From NCBI RefSeq assembly GCF_014640075.1, contig NZ_BMGG01000012.1, forward strand, positions 65,935-129,934: a DNA stretch of 64,000 nt, written 5' to 3'. The notes under the pieces are model-generated. The model worked only from the letters and a program-made list of their open reading frames with translations, did not search any database and was not told where the DNA came from. This stretch comes from Chelatococcus reniformis. Its GTDB lineage: Bacteria; Pseudomonadota; Alphaproteobacteria; Rhizobiales; Beijerinckiaceae. Position 1 is the first letter of the stretch; every line of letters starts with the position of its first letter. The position numbers and the translations under genes are program-made. Below are positions 42,905 through 51,131 of this stretch, in pieces.

Positions 42905-44116
42905 TCAGTCGACGAAGTCCCAGCTCTTGCCGTTGAAGCGCTGCAGCTTCATGTACGTAACGACGGCGTAGTTCTCGGGCGTCGTATTGATGCGGCTCTC
43001 CGGCAGCAGCAGGCCGACGCGGAAGTTCTTGAGGTTCGCCGCCTGTTTCATGATGCTTTCGCGGGTCAGATCATCTCCCGCCTGGCGGAGAACCTGCTCG
43101 ATCGTCTGGGCGTAGGCGTAGCCCGCCGGGTTCAAGCTGTCGTTGATGTCGGCGCCGGGCATGTTTTCCTTTGTCCAGGCGAGCCATTCCTTGACATCCT
43201 TGTCGTCCGCCCACTTGGGATCGGTGACGTCCTTCATGAATCCGGCCGTCATGACGCCCGTCGACTTGTCGAGGCCAGCCGGCTTCAGCGTGGCGCCGAC
43301 CGAGGCGGCACCCAGATGCAGATAGGTGGCGGGCTTCCAGTTGAGGTCGGCGATCTTGGAAATCGCTTGGGCGCCCTGCTTGGAATAAGTGAACAAAAAC
43401 AGGGTGTCGGCGCCCGAATTGTGCAGGATGACCAGCGGACTGTCGACGGTCGGGTCGGCCGCCTGGAAGCTCTGCGTCGACACGATCATCTTGTCGGCCC
43501 TGTCGCCGAGCCCGTCGCGCAGGCCGTTGAGCAGATCCTTGCCGAAATCGTCGTTCTGATAGAGCACGGCGATCTTGGCGTTCGGATTGGCACTCAGCAC
43601 ATGCTTGGCATAGAACTTCGCCTCGTCGTGGAGGTTGGGCTGCCACCCCATGGTCCAGGGGAACTTCTTGGGATCATTGAAGGCGGACGAACCCGCCGCG
43701 ATGAACAGCTGCGGCACCTTCTTGCCGTTGAGATAGGTGCGGATGCTCATGTTGATCGGCGTGCCGAGCACGCCGAAGATGAGCGCCACGTCGTCGCCTT
43801 CGACGAGGCTGCGCACGTTCTCCACGGCCTTCGGCGGCTGGTAGCCGTCGTCCTTGCTGATGAAGGTGATCTTGCGGCCGTTGATGCCGCCCTTGGTCTT
43901 GTTCAGCCAATCGAAATAGGCCGTCTGGACCTTGCCGAGCTGACCATAGGCCGACGCCGGGCCGCTGTAGGCGATGGTCTGGCCGATCTTGATCTCCTTG
44001 TCGGAGGTGCCCGGCCCGTATTTACCCTCCGCCAGCGCCGCCGCTGGCGCCGCCGCCAGAGCAGCGGCGAGCGCCCAGCTCAGCCATTGCGAGCGGGCGC
44101 GATCACGCGTTTCCAT
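42905..44116 (-). CDS. Orphan ABC transporter solute-binding protein (HAAT type)
   Basis: A 403-residue periplasmic binding protein. Signal peptide WLSWALAAALAAAPAAALAE; the mature start has KIGQTIAYSGPASAYGQLGK and GGINGRKITFISKDDGYQPP. It is a close paralogue of the SBP at 53592-54815 (shared YSGPAS, GGINGRKI, PPKAVE, KKVPQL, PWTMG blocks). It sits inside an acyl-CoA operon without permease or ATPase genes. It likely feeds a shared ABC core. The start METRDRARSQW at 44116 follows GGGGAGGGAC. Confidence 0.93.
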   Translation of the reverse strand: METRDRARSQWLSWALAAALAAAPAAALAEGKYGPGTSDKEIKIGQTIAYSGPASAYGQLGKVQTAYFDWLNKTKGGINGRKITFISKDDGYQPPKAVENVRSLVEGDDVALIFGVLGTPINMSIRTYLNGKKVPQLFIAAGSSAFNDPKKFPWTMGWQPNLHDEAKFYAKHVLSANPNAKIAVLYQNDDFGKDLLNGLRDGLGDRADKMIVSTQSFQAADPTVDSPLVILHNSGADTLFLFTYSKQGAQAISKIADLNWKPATYLHLGAASVGATLKPAGLDKSTGVMTAGFMKDVTDPKWADDKDVKEWLAWTKENMPGADINDSLNPAGYAYAQTIEQVLRQAGDDLTRESIMKQAANLKNFRVGLLLPESRINTTPENYAVVTYMKLQRFNGKSWDFVD

Positions 44117-44217
44117 GGTTGTCCCTCCCCGTTTGTCATGCGGCGGTGACCTTGTGGCACCGCCTTTGCCGTTCATCATGATCGGCATTGACGCGTTGGC
44201 GTCAACGCCCCAACGGC

Positions 44218-45528
44218 CTATTCGGCCGCTGCCCGCTCCAGTTCGGTGAACTCCTTGCGCCGCGGGCCCATGAAACCGAACAGGAAGCCGGCCACCTTGC
44301 GCATCTGGATCTCCTCCGAGCCCTCGGTGATGCGGTAGCGGCGATGGTGACGGTAGATGTGCTCGAACGGCTTGTGGCGCGAATAGCCGATGCCGCCATG
44401 CACCTGCATGGCCCGGTCAGCGGCTTCGCAGCACAGCCGGTTGCCCCAGTAGTTGCACATGGACACCTTGTCCGAGAGCACCTTCTCCACCTCGGGGTGG
44501 GGCATCTGATCCATTTCCCAGGCCGTCTTGCGGATCAACAGGCGCAGCATCTCCGCCTGGGTGGCGAGCTCGACGAGCGGAAACTGGATCGCCTGGTTGA
44601 CCGCCAGTGCCTCGCCGAACGGCTTGCGCTGGCGGGCGTATTTGACGCTCTCGTTGATGCAGTAGACGGCTGCGCCGAGGGAGCCCGCCGCCTGGCGGAT
44701 GCGGTTCTCGTGCACGAAGGACTGCGCCAGCGCCAGGCCGAGCTCGGGCGGGCCGAACTGGGCCTCGTCCGGCACCCACACGTCGGTGAAGCTCACCCGC
44801 GGATGGTCGGTGGGCATGTTGAAGGTCCACAGGTATTCCTCGACCTTCACGCCGGGCGTCGATGTCGGCACCAGGAAGCAGGAGATGCCGCGGCCGTCGC
44901 CGTCATTGCCGCTGGTGCGGGCGAACAGGGCGCAGTGGGTGGCCACGTGCATGCCGGTCGTCCACATCTTCTGGCCGTTGATCAGCCAGCCCGGCTTGCC
45001 GTCGCGGCTCTGCCGCACGGCGCGCGTCTCCATATGCGTGGCGTCGGAGCCGTGGTGCGGCTCGGTCAGCCCGAAGGTGATGCGCCGGGTGCGCTCGAGC
45101 GTACCGGGAATGAACTCGTCCTTCTGCGCCTGGGTGCCGAAGTCGCGCAGCATGACGATGAAGGGAAAATTGCCGACGACCGAATGCTCGTTCTGGAGGT
45201 CGTTGTGCAGGCCGAGCCCCTTCGTGGCGAAATGCTCGCGGATGACGGCCATCCACAGGTTCGAGCCGTCCTTGCCGCCGAACTCCTTGGGCAGGCAGAA
45301 GCGCAGATGGCCCGCCTTGTCGGCCCGCCGCTTGGCCTCGGCCAGCAATTCCTCCCACTCGTGGCGCGGCAGGCCCTGATTATCCCAGTCCGTCCGCGCG
45401 TGCTCGCGGCGATGGTCGAAGAAGCGGATGTTGTCGTCCTGCTGCTCGAGCGGCTTGATCTCGGCATCGATGAAGCGGTCGAGCTCGGCGAGATAGGCGA
45501 CGAGTTCCGGCGGCAGATTGAAGTCCAT
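44218..45528 (-). CDS. Acyl-CoA dehydrogenase (ACAD10/11- and LvaC-like)
   Basis: A 436-residue acyl-CoA dehydrogenase, longer than the beta-oxidation type. It opens DFNLPPELVAYLAELDRFID. The FAD/substrate motif is GLTEPHHGSDATHMETRAV, which replaces the usual EPDSGSD. The Glu motif is ITEGSEEIQ, which keeps the YEGT-type Glu. Its neighbours are a phosphotransferase and a small DUF6285-like gene. In the P. putida lva pathway and in human ACAD10/11 this kind of dehydrogenase, with a kinase domain, converts 4-hydroxyacyl-CoA (via 4-phosphoryl) to an enoyl/3-hydroxyacyl-CoA. It lies 64 bp after the DUF6285-like gene. Confidence 0.93.
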   Translation of the reverse strand: MDFNLPPELVAYLAELDRFIDAEIKPLEQQDDNIRFFDHRREHARTDWDNQGLPRHEWEELLAEAKRRADKAGHLRFCLPKEFGGKDGSNLWMAVIREHFATKGLGLHNDLQNEHSVVGNFPFIVMLRDFGTQAQKDEFIPGTLERTRRITFGLTEPHHGSDATHMETRAVRQSRDGKPGWLINGQKMWTTGMHVATHCALFARTSGNDGDGRGISCFLVPTSTPGVKVEEYLWTFNMPTDHPRVSFTDVWVPDEAQFGPPELGLALAQSFVHENRIRQAAGSLGAAVYCINESVKYARQRKPFGEALAVNQAIQFPLVELATQAEMLRLLIRKTAWEMDQMPHPEVEKVLSDKVSMCNYWGNRLCCEAADRAMQVHGGIGYSRHKPFEHIYRHHRRYRITEGSEEIQMRKVAGFLFGFMGPRRKEFTELERAAAE

Positions 45529-45592
45529 GGCGTCCTCCCGTTCGTTTGCCGGGCGGCGTCCCGGCTGTTGTCGCGCGCACCCAGCGCGTGCG

Positions 45593-45976
45593 CTAATCTT
45601 GCCGGCTTATTTCTTTCGCACGGCGATAGGCCGAGTAGCCCGGCTGGTCGACGGCGAGCTTCTCCAGGCTCGTCGCCCACAGATGCTCGACGAGGCCCGG
45701 CGTCGCCGCATCGAGCGCCCGGGCGGCGATCGCATCGGCGAGCTCGCGGTTGAGCTCGTCCGCCGCGCCGCCGCGCCCCAGCAGGCCCTCCAGGCGCGCG
45801 CGTTCGGCCTCCTCGGCGGCGGGCGCCAGCTCCAATTCGCGCCGCACGAGATCGACCGCGTTGGCGGCGACGCGCACATGGAAGGCGAGGTGCGCCGGGA
45901 CTGCGGCCATGATTTCGTCGCGCAGGAAGGCGGCGACGGAGCCTAGGATTTCCGGCGGTGTGGGTTCGTCCTGCAT
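45593..45976 (-). CDS. Small DUF6285-like protein (LvaB-like position)
   Basis: A 127-residue, mostly helical acidic protein. Parts such as PPEILGSVAAFLRDEIMAAV and HLAFHVRVAANAVDLVRREL fit the DUF6285 family, from memory. Such proteins are encoded next to APH-like phosphotransferases in acyl-CoA gene groups. In the lva pathway the small LvaB is required for the kinase LvaA. The start MQDEPTPPEIL at 45976 is chosen; the longer frame overlaps the phosphotransferase gene. It is 14 bp downstream of the phosphotransferase stop. Confidence 0.85.
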   Translation of the reverse strand: MQDEPTPPEILGSVAAFLRDEIMAAVPAHLAFHVRVAANAVDLVRRELELAPAAEEAERARLEGLLGRGGAADELNRELADAIAARALDAATPGLVEHLWATSLEKLAVDQPGYSAYRRAKEISRQD

Positions 45977-45990
45977 GGTGCAATCTCGTC

Positions 45991-47031
45991 CTACCAGCGG
46001 GGAGCGATCAGGCTCATCAGATCGATTTCGGTTTCCGAAGCGCGCCGCGCGATCATCGCGCGCTCCACCGTGGTGTCGACGCCAGCCCGGAAGGTGGCGG
46101 TCATCCCCGTGCAGGAGATGCCCCAACGCAGGGAGCCCAGCGCCTCCCAGAAGCGCACACGCTCGGGATCGACCGATGCGCCGCCGGCGGCCTCGTAGCC
46201 GGCGAACAGCTCCTCGCGCGAGCCGAAGCCGCCGGCCGGCTTATCGAGCGCGCCGAAGCGCCACGAGTTCACGCACAGCCAGCCGAGATCCTCCATCGGA
46301 TCGCCGAGATGGGTGACCTCCCAGTCGAGCACGGCGCGGATGCCGTCCGGCCCGATGATCAGGTTGCCGTTGCGGAAATCGCCATGCACCAGCACCGGCG
46401 CGACCTTATCGTCGGGACAGCGGTCGGCGAGCCAGGCGAAGGCCAGCTCGAACACCGGCTTGGCCGCGTTCATCTGGCGGTAGCGGCGCTCGACGTCGGC
46501 GAGCTGGGCCCGCGCCGTGCTGGTCCGCAGCGGCGGCAGCGCCGCCGCCGGCACGCGGGCGACGGCCGCGAGCACCTCGCCGCATTGGCGGGCGAGGATG
46601 CGGCGCGCCGGCGCGAAAGCCTCGTCGCGCAGGATCTTGCGGGCGATGGTCTCGCCGTCGACCCGCGCGGTCACGAAGCCGCGACCGATGCCGTCGCGCG
46701 GCTCCAGGACATGGAGGATCGGCGGCACCGGCACGCCCGCCGCACCTGCGGCCCCGATCACGGCGGCCTCGGTCTCCAGCCCAGCCGCCGTGTCGGCCTG
46801 GCGGAAGCCGCCCGGCGCGCGGCGCAGTATGAGGGCTGCCGCCCCGCTGTCGCCGTCCACGGTGAAGGCCCACGTCTCCTGGCTGGCGCCGCCGGAGAGG
46901 CGGACCAGGCCGGAGATACGGACGGCTCCCGGCGCCAGGCGCGGCGCGAGCCGGCCGAGCCCGTCTTCGAGCAGGGCCCGATCATCGGCGGGGGTCGGTG
47001 AATCGGCGGCCGCGGGCATTGGCTGGGCCAT
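45991..47031 (-). CDS. Phosphotransferase family protein (LvaA/ACAD10-kinase-like)
   Basis: A 346-residue APH-fold kinase. The nucleotide-binding N lobe has LSGGASQETWAFTVDG and ALILRRAPGGF (the ATP-contacting Lys is replaced by Arg). The catalytic loop is VLVHGDFRNGNLII with the Brenner His-Gly-Asp motif, and the metal-binding Asp is in AVLDWEVTHLGDPMEDLGWL. In ACAD10/11 and LvaA this fold phosphorylates 4-hydroxyacyl-CoA. It is not an antibiotic resistance gene in this context. It is 3 bp after the enoyl-CoA hydratase gene. Confidence 0.92.
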   Translation of the reverse strand: MAQPMPAAADSPTPADDRALLEDGLGRLAPRLAPGAVRISGLVRLSGGASQETWAFTVDGDSGAAALILRRAPGGFRQADTAAGLETEAAVIGAAGAAGVPVPPILHVLEPRDGIGRGFVTARVDGETIARKILRDEAFAPARRILARQCGEVLAAVARVPAAALPPLRTSTARAQLADVERRYRQMNAAKPVFELAFAWLADRCPDDKVAPVLVHGDFRNGNLIIGPDGIRAVLDWEVTHLGDPMEDLGWLCVNSWRFGALDKPAGGFGSREELFAGYEAAGGASVDPERVRFWEALGSLRWGISCTGMTATFRAGVDTTVERAMIARRASETEIDLMSLIAPRW

Positions 47032-47034
47032 GGC

Positions 47035-47910
47035 TCAGCCCTTCTCGCCGTCCGACCACCAGGGGTATTGGCTCGGCATGTCCTGGGACACCTTGCCGGG
47101 GAACGACGGCGGCCGCTTGTCGAAGAAGGACTGGACGCCCTCGCGCACGTCGGCGTGGCCCCCGCGCTCGACCGAGATGGGGCCGTCGATGGCGAGCAGT
47201 CCGAAGGGATCGGGGGCGCCCGCGAAGCGCCACATCAGTTGCCGGGTGAGCGCGACCGAGACGGGTGAGGAGTCCGCCGTCAGCTCGTGGGCGATCGCCT
47301 TGGCCCTGGTCAGCAGGTCCGTCGGCGCGACCGCCTCGCTGACCAGACCGGCGGCCACCGCCTCGTCCACGCCGAAGATGCGGCCGGACATGGCCCAGCG
47401 CAGCGCCTGCGGAAGCCCGACGATCTTTGGCAGGAACCAGGCGCTGCCGGCCTCCGGCACCAGGCCCCGGCGCGCGAAGATGAACCCGATCTTGGCGCCC
47501 TCGGCGACGATCCGCACGTCCATGGGCAGGGTCAGGGTGATGCCGATGCCGACGGCCGGGCCATTGATGGCCGCGATGGACGGCTTGCGGCAGGAGAAGA
47601 TGGCATCGACGAAGCCGCTGCCCGACCGCGGGCTGCTCGCCGGCAGACGGTTGCCGAACACGCCGGCGCCGTGCTCGCCCGCCGTATTGAAGCTGTCGGC
47701 GCCGCCCGACACGTCGGCGCCGGCGCAGAAGGCCCGCCCCGCGCCGGTGACGATGACGGCCCGTACATCGTCGGCCGCGTCGGCCGACCGGAAGGCGTGC
47801 TCGATCTCGGAGCCCATCGCGCCGGTATAGGCATTGAGCTTGTCGGGGCGGTTGAGCGTGACGACCATGAGCCCTTGGTCGATTTCGCACGTGATCTGCT
47901 GGTAATCCAT
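47035..47910 (-). CDS. Enoyl-CoA hydratase/isomerase
   Basis: A 291-residue crotonase. The motif MVVTLNRPDKLNAYTGAMGS is near residue 15, GAGRAFCAGADVSGGADSF near 62 (oxyanion hole), and AINGPAVGIGITLTLPMDVR near 115. The catalytic region FARRGLVPEAGSAWFLPKIV holds the second oxyanion region and acidic residue. It is the first gene of the minus-strand operon with the kinase-like protein. The start MDYQQITCE at 47910 is used; the upstream frame to 47994 has no similarity. It probably hydrates the enoyl-CoA made by the dehydrogenase. Confidence 0.93.
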   Translation of the reverse strand: MDYQQITCEIDQGLMVVTLNRPDKLNAYTGAMGSEIEHAFRSADAADDVRAVIVTGAGRAFCAGADVSGGADSFNTAGEHGAGVFGNRLPASSPRSGSGFVDAIFSCRKPSIAAINGPAVGIGITLTLPMDVRIVAEGAKIGFIFARRGLVPEAGSAWFLPKIVGLPQALRWAMSGRIFGVDEAVAAGLVSEAVAPTDLLTRAKAIAHELTADSSPVSVALTRQLMWRFAGAPDPFGLLAIDGPISVERGGHADVREGVQSFFDKRPPSFPGKVSQDMPSQYPWWSDGEKG

Positions 47911-49323
47911 GAGCGTCGGCCCGCCTCCCGCTGCGACGCGATCCGCGCGCGGACCGCCGTCCTCCCAAGCACCACCGGCGCGGCAAACAGCCACGCCGGC
48001 ACAATTTTAGAACAGGTTATAGATAAGCGCCGCAGCGTCAAGCAGCGCGCGGGCCGCCGCAGGAGGGCTACAATCGGCGTCGTCCGCTGTAGACCGGCTC
48101 TCGCTGGACCGCCCAAGTAGAGGCGAAGCGCGCCTCTTCCGACCTTGATTCGCGCAGGGGCGGCAAATGACTGCCCAATTTCACAACGCAGTGCGATCGG
48201 CGGAAGGTGCCGCGGGCGACGTATTGCTCAGCCCACGCATAGTGAGGGCCGGGGAATAGTTGGCCAAATGGTGAAGTGGCAAATGCCGCTTCAGTAGTCG
48301 ACCTTACTTGAAGTTGGCCTGCCTATGCCGCGGATCACGTTCTTTTGCGTAGTTTACTGAGGGGCGACGCCGTCGGTGTGTCGACTACCCAACATAGTCT
48401 GGTCGAAAAATGCCTGACCGGGCGGTTAGTGGCCATTTTTCAGCCCGAGCGGGTCGACCCCAGTCGGCTGGATGCTCGTGCCCGCCCCGGCACGCGGAAT
48501 AAGGATTCGAGATCAACGGCGCCAGACTCCCGTCTTTGCAGTCAATACGCCGAAGAGCTAGAGCGCGCGCTTTTTTTGCTTGATTACAGGCACGACCCGT
48601 GGCTATGTACCGCGTAAGAGGTAGCGGATCTACCTCGGGGGATAAGGGGGTTAGCGGAATTTCGGCGCGGAGCCGCGGCGGCGCTGCATAAGCAGATCGC
48701 GATGCTCCTGGTGTGCGAGTCGGCCTTTCGTCGTCATCACAATAGAGGAGGCTTCGGGGGCGGCCTTCTATATTTGTCAGTTCAAACGATTGCGTCGGCG
48801 GCGCGCAGCGAGAATTCGCTCGGCGGGCAGGGCCGACTCGCGCCGGCGCTGTTCGACGCCGTCTGCGCGGCGCGCAGTTTCGCTATTGTTGTTCGAAGTA
48901 TAGGAGCTGCATTCGGCGGCGTCGCGGTCGCCAACGCCAAAGATCGCATCCTGCAAATGCGGAATTGCGTCGGCCGGACCTCGAATTAAACCTCAGTGGA
49001 TCGCGGAAAGGTGACTGCCCAAGCGAATTGGCTGCTTCTACTGTAGATCTAAGTCGCTTGCTCGGGCATGGCCGGCAACCCAAAAGACTGGCCGCCGCGT
49101 TGAGCGAATTCATAGCAAGTGATCAGCGGAATCCGTGTCGCGCCGCCTCTGCCGTGCGCATGGATTCAGGTCGGCGCCCGCGGCTTAACGAAGCCGATCG
49201 CACGGGGTGAAGACGTCGAGCTACCCGAGCAGCGCAATGCCCAGCGCGGCTGCCCGGAACATCCATGTCGAGCGAAGCCACCCGGCTTCGTTCGTTGAGC
49301 AACGATCATCGGAGAGCGATCAG
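47911..49323. other. 1.4-kb gene-poor region with unlike composition
   Basis: No coding region that I can support. Small frames (48345-48617, 48702-48989, 48965-49210) have no signal peptide, no known motif and poor codon bias. The stretch has more A/T-rich patches than its neighbours and ends at the Hint-domain gene. It includes the promoters of the operon to the left and the Hint gene to the right. It may be a remnant of lost or inserted DNA. Confidence 0.5.
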
Positions 49324-50655
49324 ATGCCGATTTACACGGATCCCACCAGCGGCGTGAGCTATAACGTATCCGATCCCGTCTTGGGTCTGGTCAACGTCAC
49401 GGTGGTGCGCCCCGGCTTCGCCGATCAGACGTTCAACGCCGTTCCGGCCGGCAACGTCCTGCAAACCGACGGCGGCACGCTGAACATCCTCAGCATCCTG
49501 AATTCGCAGTTCTTCGTTCCGCCGACCATCGACGGCACGGTGACGACCGTCATTGCCCTGGCGAGCACGACCAACATCCACGTTGGCGGGTCGGCCGTGA
49601 TCAGCACCGGCGCCACCGCCCTCAGCAACACGATCATCACCGCTGACGGCGGCGACGTGACCTTCGCGCCGGGTGTCCTGGCCACCGCCCTGTCCGGATC
49701 GACCATCAACCTCAACAATGGCGGCAGCTTCACCGGCGGCTTCAACCTGCTGAACCTGATCACCGGCACCACCATCAACTTCCAGAGCGGTGGCGGAACC
49801 TTCGTCGCCGACGCCGGCGGTGGGCTGCTCGATATCTCGGGCCTGACGATCAATAGCTTCGACGCGACCACCGACAAGATCCAGTTCAACGATCTCGCGT
49901 CGCCGCTCGCCAGCTACGATATCGTGCAGAACGGCGGCAGCCAGACGATCACCGGCTACGACTCCGAAGGCAACGAGATCCTCAGCTTCGCGGTGGCGGG
50001 CACGACCTTCGCGACCGGCACGGGGTTCACCGCCGGCACCGGCCCGCTGAACATCACCGACGACGGCAACCTCATCATCGCCGCCTGCTTCCTGGCCGGC
50101 ACCCATGTCGCCACGCCGGACGGCGCGGTCGCCATCGAAGAGCTGAAGGCCGGTGACCTGGTCATGACCTCGGACGGCGCCGCCAAGCCGGTGCGCTGGC
50201 TCGCCAGGCAGACCGTGTCGCGTCGCTTTGCCGACCCGGCCAAGTCCCTGCCGGTCCGCATCCAGGCCGGCGCGCTGGGCGCCAACCTGCCGGAGCGGGA
50301 CCTCTACGTTTCCCCGGACCATGCCCTGTTGATCGACGGCTGCCTGGTGCAAGCTGGCGCCCTCCTCAACGGCACCACCATCGCGCAGTTCGGCCAGGCG
50401 CCTCAGACGTTCGTGTACTACCACGTCGAGTTGGACGATCACTCCCTGGTCATGGTCGAGGGCGTGGCGGCCGAAACCTTCGTCGACAATGTCAGCCGCC
50501 GCGCGTTCGACAACTGGCAGGAAGCCCCCGAAGCGCCGGTCGCCGAAATGCTCCTGCCGCGGGCCAAGGCTTGGCGCCAGCTTCCCCAGGCCACACGCGA
50601 GCGGCTCGCGGCGCGGACGGTGGCGCTGTCGGCTGGCACCCAGCGGGCTGCCTGA
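49324..50655 (+). CDS. Hint (Hedgehog/intein)-domain protein
   Basis: A 443-residue protein. Residues 1-250 are Gly/Thr/Asn-rich beta-type sequence (GSTINLNNGGSFTGGFNLLN, TNIHVGGSAVISTGATALSN) like a secreted autotransporter-like passenger. The Hint domain starts at Cys255: AACFLAGTHVATPDGAVAIE, then LKAGDLVMTSDGAAKPVRWL and DLYVSPDHALLIDG, the marks of the alphaproteobacterial Hint family. The Cys is ready for thioester self-cleavage. There is no classical signal peptide, so type I secretion may be used, though no transporter is nearby. The start at 49324 has CGGAGAG upstream. Confidence 0.85.
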   Translation: MPIYTDPTSGVSYNVSDPVLGLVNVTVVRPGFADQTFNAVPAGNVLQTDGGTLNILSILNSQFFVPPTIDGTVTTVIALASTTNIHVGGSAVISTGATALSNTIITADGGDVTFAPGVLATALSGSTINLNNGGSFTGGFNLLNLITGTTINFQSGGGTFVADAGGGLLDISGLTINSFDATTDKIQFNDLASPLASYDIVQNGGSQTITGYDSEGNEILSFAVAGTTFATGTGFTAGTGPLNITDDGNLIIAACFLAGTHVATPDGAVAIEELKAGDLVMTSDGAAKPVRWLARQTVSRRFADPAKSLPVRIQAGALGANLPERDLYVSPDHALLIDGCLVQAGALLNGTTIAQFGQAPQTFVYYHVELDDHSLVMVEGVAAETFVDNVSRRAFDNWQEAPEAPVAEMLLPRAKAWRQLPQATRERLAARTVALSAGTQRAA

Positions 50656-50792
50656 GGCATACGGGCTCGCGATCGCGGGCAGGGCTCTCCGCCCCGCTCG
50701 CAGCGGCCAATGAGCACGAATCGTGGCCGGTCGACGGATGCCCGTCGGCCGGCCACGATCGCTTCGGAACGCATATGCGCCGTCGGCGGTGA

Positions 50793-51008
50793 TCAACCGA
50801 CCGTGCCGGTCGCCGGTCGCCGGGCACCCGCCGCCATGCCACCTCTGCACACCGGAACGTTGTCGAGCTGGTGTAGGAGCTCGACAAGCGCCGGCGGCAG
50901 CGGCTGCCCGACCACGTCGGACAACCCCTCGGCAATGGCGCGGCCGAGCATATGGGCGACGACCGCATCGCTGAAGCCGACCGCCGCATTCTGGTCTTCA
51001 GATGTCAT
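50793..51008 (-). CDS. NepR-like anti-sigma factor (orphan)
   Basis: A 71-residue protein. The core LGRAIAEGLSDVVGQPLPPA (residues 21-40) with VELLHQLD after it aligns without gaps to the NepR pattern IGRxLRxxYDxVVxEPVPDRFLxLLxxLD, as I remember it. NepR holds the general-stress sigma EcfG until PhyR-P takes NepR away. PhyR and EcfG are not in the window, so this is an orphan copy. The ATG at 51008 has a weak Shine-Dalgarno. It lies convergent to the Hint gene and downstream of an acyl-CoA ligase, 123 bp away. Confidence 0.6.
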   Translation of the reverse strand: MTSEDQNAAVGFSDAVVAHMLGRAIAEGLSDVVGQPLPPALVELLHQLDNVPVCRGGMAAGARRPATGTVG

Positions 51009-51131
51009 GGGGCATCAACCGCCGAAGCGGCCTGCCGGTTTCATCTTGGCGGAAAAAAGGCGCTGGCATGGCTACCGATTGGTTAATCGGGCAGCCGCAA
51101 CCTGCGCAAGACACCGCCGAGGGCCTCACGG

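Noticed and set aside
45991-47031. Aminoglycoside resistance gene
   Set aside because: The APH fold is present, but the operon context (acyl-CoA dehydrogenase, DUF6285-like, hydratase) points to an acyl-CoA kinase.
48345-49210. Three small open frames in the gene-poor region
   Set aside because: No signal peptide, no recognisable motif, no Shine-Dalgarno and poor codon bias.
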